Assembly: GCA_028289545.1 (NCBI GenBank)
Contig: JANQPG010000103.1
Location: forward strand, 1 to 64,000
Direction of reading: 5' to 3'
Length of the DNA: 64,000 nucleotides
Origin: Woeseiaceae bacterium
GTDB lineage: Bacteria > Pseudomonadota > Gammaproteobacteria > Steroidobacterales > Woeseiaceae
The notes under the pieces were generated by a model. That model had not been told where the DNA came from and searched no databases. It saw only the letters and a program-made list of their open reading frames with translations. Positions 59,920 to 64,000 of the stretch are shown piece after piece. The translations under genes were made by a program, and so were the position numbers. Within the stretch, counting starts at the first letter, position 1, and every line of letters starts with the position of its first letter.

Positions 59920-60866
59920 TGCGCCCGGGCGTTTTTCGTGTGGATACCGCCACGGGCGATCCCCGTCGCGGCCGGGTGCGCTGGGATGCCGGCAAGTCGC
60001 TCTGGATCAATGGCTGTCTGGTGCTATTCGTCGTGCTTGCGCCATTTCACACGACGCCGGGCGCCGTCGCGACGGGCCTGCTGTTGACCTATCTCACCTT
60101 GCTGCTGGGCCACTCCGTCGGCATGCATCGCAAGCTGATACACCGGACTTACGACTGCCCGCGCTGGCTGGAGTACACCTTGGTGTATCTGGGCGTGCTT
60201 GTCGGGATGGGCGGGCCGACGGGCCTGATCCGCATCCACGACGTTCGCGACTGGGCACAGCGCGAGGCGGATTGTCACGACTATTTCTCGCACCGCGCGA
60301 CGTTTCTGCGAGATGCGTGGTGGCAGCTCAATTGCCGTTTCGAGTTCGACGCGCCGCCGAAGCTGCGTATCGAGACCGTTGTTGCAGATGACCCGGTCTA
60401 CCGTTTTCTCGACCGAACCTGGATGCTGCAGCAACTTCCGCTAGGTGTCCTCCTGTACGCGATCGGCGGTTTGCCCTGGGTCGTGTGGGGTGTCTTCGGT
60501 CGAGTGTTCCTGAGCGTTGCCGGGCACTGGACCATTACCTACCTGACCCACAACCCGGGTCCGGGGCGCTGGCTGATCCCGGATGCAGGGGTGCAGGCAT
60601 CCAACCTGCCGGGTTTTGGTTTGCTGACCCTCGGTGAGTGCTGGCACAACAACCATCACGCATTTCCGGAGTCCGCACGCATTGGCATTGCCCCCGGCGA
60701 GTTCGATCCCGGCTGGCTCGTGATTCGCGCGCTGGAGGCCGTCGGCTGGGCAAGTAACGTCGGCCTGCCGCGCCGCAGTGAGCAGCAAACCGATCTGGTC
60801 GACACGTTCGACGCGTCCGCGCCGTTGGCTGCGATCTTATCGACCCTGCCCGGCCGGCAACGATAG
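59919..60866 (+). CDS. fatty acid desaturase-like membrane protein, copy 2
   Basis: A 315-residue paralogue of the preceding protein, sharing HRKLIH (His70-His75), HDVRDW (His107 to Trp112) and HNNHH, plus GECWHNNHHAFPESARIG. The ATG at 59919 overlaps the stop of copy 1 (TGATG) with CAGGAG upstream, so the two are coupled and may form a complex or act in sequence. Its 3' end overlaps the convergent M28 gene by 30 bases. Confidence 0.85.
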   Translation: MRPGVFRVDTATGDPRRGRVRWDAGKSLWINGCLVLFVVLAPFHTTPGAVATGLLLTYLTLLLGHSVGMHRKLIHRTYDCPRWLEYTLVYLGVLVGMGGPTGLIRIHDVRDWAQREADCHDYFSHRATFLRDAWWQLNCRFEFDAPPKLRIETVVADDPVYRFLDRTWMLQQLPLGVLLYAIGGLPWVVWGVFGRVFLSVAGHWTITYLTHNPGPGRWLIPDAGVQASNLPGFGLLTLGECWHNNHHAFPESARIGIAPGEFDPGWLVIRALEAVGWASNVGLPRRSEQQTDLVDTFDASAPLAAILSTLPGRQR

Positions 60867-62522
60867 TCGTTCCCGGGAATCGCGTCGACCGAACTTCTCG
60901 CCGAAAAAGTCGCCCGGATTCCATGTCGGTCGCTCGGGCGCATCGCCCACAAGATAGGCAATACGCGCGTTCGCGCGAGCGAATCGAATGGCCGATTCCC
61001 AGTGCACCGGCCGCTCGAGGTCGTCGCTCGGCCGGTGGTAGTGCGTCGTCAGATGCTCGCGGAACAGGGCCTCCCCGTCGAGCACCGGGTCCGCGGAGTT
61101 GAAGCCGGTCACGAGAAACACGGCCGGTATGCCTTTACGTACGAACGAGTATTGATCGCTGCGGACAAACAGCGTCTCTTCGGGCAGCGGGTCCGGCGTC
61201 AGCGCAAAATCCTCCGCTTCAGCGGCCTGTCTGACCGGCTCCCGAAGCGAGGAGTGTTCGGCGCCGAACGCTATGAGATCCGCCGGCGGGTAGAGAAACA
61301 GCGGCATGTCGAGATTGACGTTGGCGACAATGGCATCCCGCGGCACCGTGGGATAGTGGGCAAAGTAGTCCGAGCCCAGGAGCCCGCGCTCCTCGGCCGT
61401 CAGCGCAATGAACAGGACCGAGCGCTTCGGCGGCAACTCGACAAAAACCCGCGCGGCTTCGAGCAACAGCGCCACACCCATGGCGTTGTCGTAAGCGCCG
61501 TTGTAGATGACGTCACCGTCTTCCGCCACACCCGTGCCAAGGCCGTCGAGATGCGCCGTCAACGCGACGTACTCTTGCCGGAGTTCGGGATCGCTGCCCC
61601 GAATCATCCCGATGACGTTAGGGCTCAAGACTTCTTCCTGGCTCGAGCGTCGCGACATCGATACCTCGACCGCAAGCGGTGTCGACTTTGCCTCGCCGTT
61701 ATCGATCGCGTCCAGCGCGTCTTCGAAACTCAATGCCGAGTTGGCAAACAGGCGCTCGGCGACCTGCCGGTTGATGGTGACGGCCCCGCCCAGTTCCGGA
61801 AAATAGTCGCTGACTTCGCCGCTCAGGTTGACCCAGGCCATGCCCGGCCGTGTGCCCGTCTGCTGCTTGTAGCGCTCCCAGCTCATGATGCGTTGCGCGC
61901 GCCGGGAGCGCAGGCGTATCGTGCCGATCGCCCCGCGGCTGATCGCTTCTTTCGCCTTGCTGCGTGAGGAGGCGTAGTAGGCGCGCTGGTTGTGCGGGAA
62001 CGTCGCCGGCGCGCCGCTGAACAGCGCCACAATTTTACCGTCGACGTCGACGCCCTCGTAGTCGGAATAACCCAGCTCGGGCGCGTGCACGCCAAAACCG
62101 ACATACACGACTTCAGCACGTACGGCATTGCTTTCGCGAACCTTGTCACCCGCCATGCCGTAGTCTTCGCGATAGCGTAGCGCTTCGTCGCTGCCGTCGC
62201 GGTGCAGAAACACGGTTGTGCTCTCGGTGTCGACGCGGTAAGCGACCAGCGGCACCTGCTGATACCAGCCCTCTTCTCCCCCTGCCTCGGCGCCCAGCAA
62301 CGCAAACTGTTCCGCGACGTATTCCGCCGCGTCGTCATAACCGCGGGTGCCCGCGAGGCGGCCCATCATGGCGTCGTCGGCAAGGACTTCGTAATGGCGC
62401 CTGAGCGCCGCTTCGTCAATGAGCCCGAGCGCAGCCTCGATGTCGTCGCTGCGCTCACCCGCAAAGACCATCGTGGCCGGCAGAACAACAGCGGCCAGAG
62501 CAATGAAAGTTGTTCTCGTCAA
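60837..62522 (-). CDS. secreted M28-family metallopeptidase
   Basis: A 561-residue aminopeptidase with a signal peptide (about residues 1-20, ending MVFAG) and an inserted PA domain in the N-terminal half. Zinc ligands are in LTAHLDGLG (His, with Asp), NGAYDNAMG (Asp), TAEERGLLGS (catalytic and ligand Glu), NLDMP (Asp) and YHRPSDD (His). The TTG at 62522 overlaps the acyltransferase stop by TTGA; the longer frame to 62711 is read inside that gene and is spurious. It likely removes N-terminal residues from peptides in the periplasm. Confidence 0.92.
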   Translation of the reverse strand: MTRTTFIALAAVVLPATMVFAGERSDDIEAALGLIDEAALRRHYEVLADDAMMGRLAGTRGYDDAAEYVAEQFALLGAEAGGEEGWYQQVPLVAYRVDTESTTVFLHRDGSDEALRYREDYGMAGDKVRESNAVRAEVVYVGFGVHAPELGYSDYEGVDVDGKIVALFSGAPATFPHNQRAYYASSRSKAKEAISRGAIGTIRLRSRRAQRIMSWERYKQQTGTRPGMAWVNLSGEVSDYFPELGGAVTINRQVAERLFANSALSFEDALDAIDNGEAKSTPLAVEVSMSRRSSQEEVLSPNVIGMIRGSDPELRQEYVALTAHLDGLGTGVAEDGDVIYNGAYDNAMGVALLLEAARVFVELPPKRSVLFIALTAEERGLLGSDYFAHYPTVPRDAIVANVNLDMPLFLYPPADLIAFGAEHSSLREPVRQAAEAEDFALTPDPLPEETLFVRSDQYSFVRKGIPAVFLVTGFNSADPVLDGEALFREHLTTHYHRPSDDLERPVHWESAIRFARANARIAYLVGDAPERPTWNPGDFFGEKFGRRDSRERLSLPAGQGR

Positions 62523-63274
62523 ACCGCGGTCTCTCGAGTGTCCGCTGACGCCTTGTCGGCATAAACGCGGCTGATTTCGTGCATCTTGTCTTCGATCCAG
62601 GTCTGGACGAGCTGATTGGTTTCCTTGGGCGACTGCGCGCTGCCGTCGATCGGCGGACCTATCACGAAGCGCACCGTTCCCGGCCGCTTGGTAAATCCGC
62701 GGCGCAGCCACAGGTCGCCGGCGTTATGAGCCACGGGTACCACCTTGGCGCCAGCTTCCCGAGCCAGCGCAGCGCCGCTGATGCCGTACTTTCGGGTTTC
62801 TCCGGGCGGCATTCGCGTGCCTTCGGGAAATACCGTTACCCAGACGCCCTGCTCGAGTTTCTGTTTGCCCTTCTCGATGACCTGTTTGACCGCCGATTTG
62901 CCGGAACTGCGGTTGATCGCAATCGGGTCGAGCAGCATGGCGAGTGTCCAGCCGAAAAACGGCAGCCACAGGAGCTCGCGTTTGATGACCCACGCCGTGC
63001 GTGGAAAGACCGTCACGTGCCAGTAGGTCTCGAGCGCGGTCGTGTGCTTGATCATGATGACGCTGGGTTCGTCGGGAATGTTCTCCTGCCCCTCGACCTC
63101 CACTTTCATGCCGCAAAAGAACTCACCGGCCCACACCGACAGCCGGCACCAGCTGACGGTCAACCACCAGTGCCAGCGGAACGGCGCCCAGAACGTCAAG
63201 AGGGCAACCGCACCCGCGACCATTGCGGACAAAAACAGGAAACTCGTGAACAGGAGCGAACGCAGAAACAGCAT
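62519..63274 (-). CDS. plsC: PlsC-type 1-acyl-sn-glycerol-3-phosphate acyltransferase
   Basis: A 251-residue lysophosphatidic acid acyltransferase. An N-terminal membrane segment (SLLFTSFLFLSAMVAGAVALLTFW) precedes the acyltransferase motifs: KHTTALET (H-x4-E, where H-x4-D is usual), VFPEGTRMP, and VVPVAHN. The H-x4-E variant is known in some proteobacterial homologues. It acylates lysophosphatidic acid to phosphatidic acid. It lies 2 bases after gmhB, the common glyS-gmhB-plsC arrangement. Confidence 0.92.
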   Translation of the reverse strand: MLFLRSLLFTSFLFLSAMVAGAVALLTFWAPFRWHWWLTVSWCRLSVWAGEFFCGMKVEVEGQENIPDEPSVIMIKHTTALETYWHVTVFPRTAWVIKRELLWLPFFGWTLAMLLDPIAINRSSGKSAVKQVIEKGKQKLEQGVWVTVFPEGTRMPPGETRKYGISGAALAREAGAKVVPVAHNAGDLWLRRGFTKRPGTVRFVIGPPIDGSAQSPKETNQLVQTWIEDKMHEISRVYADKASADTRETAV

Positions 63275-63276
63275 GT

Positions 63277-63849
63277 TCAGGCCCGGATCAATGCATGCGC
63301 GGCAGCGGCAAGGTTGTCGTAGATCGGCGTAGCGCGCAACGCTTCGGGGAGCGCAGCCTCGGTTCGGCGGCCGTTACCCGTGCGCACGAGTATCGGCTGG
63401 GCGCCCGCTCTGCGGGCGGCTTCGAGATCGCGCAGCGAATCGCCAATGACCGGCACCGACTCTGGCTCGACGGCGTAGCGCCTGACCAGGCGGTTGATCA
63501 GGCCCGGTTCCGGCTTGCGGCAGCAACAGCCTTCGTCCGGTCCGTGCGGGCACACTTCGATACGCGCCACCGTGCCGCCTTTTGCCGCAAGCAGCCGGCG
63601 CATTTTGCGGTGCATGGCTCTGAGCGCGCGCCGGTCGAAGTAACCGCGCGCAAGCCCGGACTGGTTGCTCGCAACACACACCGTGTAGCCTGCCCGGTTG
63701 AGCTCGACAATTGCGTCGAGGCTGCCCGGCAGGGGTATCCACTCGTCGGCCGAGCGAACGTAATTCGGGGAGTCCTCGTTAATGACGCCGTCCCGGTCGA
63801 GGATGACGAGGCGTATGGCGCCGGTCCTGGTCCGCACGCTCGAACTCAC
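63277..63849 (-). CDS. gmhB: D-glycero-beta-D-manno-heptose-1,7-bisphosphate 7-phosphatase
   Basis: A 190-residue HAD-superfamily phosphatase. The nucleophile motif is LDRDGVIN; the Zn-binding [14 protein letters not shown] and [12 protein letters not shown] motifs are present. It makes heptose 1-phosphate for lipopolysaccharide core synthesis. The GTG at 63849 overlaps the glyS stop by GTGA. It is followed by plsC with a 2-base gap. Confidence 0.94.
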   Translation of the reverse strand: MSSSVRTRTGAIRLVILDRDGVINEDSPNYVRSADEWIPLPGSLDAIVELNRAGYTVCVASNQSGLARGYFDRRALRAMHRKMRRLLAAKGGTVARIEVCPHGPDEGCCCRKPEPGLINRLVRRYAVEPESVPVIGDSLRDLEAARRAGAQPILVRTGNGRRTEAALPEALRATPIYDNLAAAAHALIRA

Positions 63850-64000
63850 GCCACGGAGAGCCGCGAAACGTCCGCTATCCCTAAGAACAGTGTACGGAGT
63901 TCACCCAGCAGGGTTAGCCGGTTCTGCCGGATCGCCTCGTCGTCCGCCATGACCATGACGTCGTCGAAGAAATGATCGACCGGATCCTTGAGCGCGGCCA
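63846..64000 (-). CDS. glyS: C-terminus of glycyl-tRNA synthetase beta subunit (partial)
   Basis: The minus strand at the right edge reads [30 protein letters not shown] and DVSRLSVA to a stop at 63846, the well-known end of GlyS (anticodon-binding region [10 protein letters not shown]). The rest lies outside the window. It is followed by gmhB with a 4-base overlap. Confidence 0.96.
   Translation of the reverse strand, partial: AALKDPVDHFFDDVMVMADDEAIRQNRLTLLGELRTLFLGIADVSRLSVA

Noticed and set aside
60837-62711. Longer M28 frame starting at 62711
   Set aside because: The added residues lie within plsC and look random; the TTG at 62522 directly precedes a signal peptide.

Overview
The window is a high-GC, gene-dense stretch of a gammaproteobacterial chromosome that contains the replication origin. 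The evidence is the conserved set rpmH, rnpA, yidC, dnaA, dnaN, recF, gyrB, mnmE, mnmG, rsmG, parA and parB, DnaA boxes and an AT-rich stretch between dnaA and dnaN, two parS-like palindromes inside recF, and a switch from mostly minus-strand genes on the left to mostly plus-strand genes on the right at about 46.2 kb. The family content (MoxR/DUF58 cluster, several secreted metallopeptidases, DUF6491-like lipoproteins, a membrane module seen in TPR proteins of marine gammaproteobacteria) would suit a Woeseiaceae- or Xanthomonadales-like heterotroph. That placement is inference.

Layout. 0-5.3 kb: the start of a probable atpI on the minus strand with a good sigma-70 promoter, an EAL-domain protein, an envelope lipoprotein, then parB, parA and rsmG. 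5.2-11 kb: a secreted S9 peptidase and a prpB-prpC-prpD methylcitrate operon. 11-17.8 kb: a six-gene overlapping operon RDD, SpoIIM-like, DUF4129, DUF4350, MoxR ATPase, DUF58. 17.9-21.9 kb: AcuI-like reductase, MBL-fold hydrolase, cytochrome c4, DUF945 protein. 21.9-29.1 kb: a peptide ABC importer with fused ATPases, then mnmG. 29.3-36 kb: a plus-strand cassette of S33 hydrolase, NatA-like ATPase, NatB-like permease, a membrane-module/M16 peptidase fusion and a non-catalytic M16 partner. 36-42 kb: mnmE, alpha/beta hydrolase-OsmC fusion, NDUFA9-like SDR, SGNH hydrolase and typA. 42-51 kb: yidC, rnpA, rpmH, dnaA, oriC, dnaN, recF, gyrB. 51-64 kb: GST-like membrane protein, two paralogous small lipoproteins, M13 peptidase, small lipoprotein, signal peptidase I paralogue with an envelope partner, membrane-bound AraC regulator, a pair of unusual desaturases, M28 peptidase, PlsC-type acyltransferase, gmhB and the 3' end of glyS.

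Themes. Replication and segregation genes are near oriC, but the usual mnmG-rsmG pairing is broken by about 22 kb of accessory genes. Protein and peptide breakdown is strongly represented (S9, S33, M16 pair, M13, M28 and a peptide importer), fitting a cell that lives on proteinaceous matter and odd-chain or branched carbon (prpBCD, AcuI-like reductase). No CRISPR array, insertion sequence, prophage, rRNA or tRNA gene was found. The most unusual items are the M16 peptidase fused to a multi-span membrane module within a NatAB/S33 cassette, and the tandem desaturases whose second histidine box is replaced by HDxRDW.
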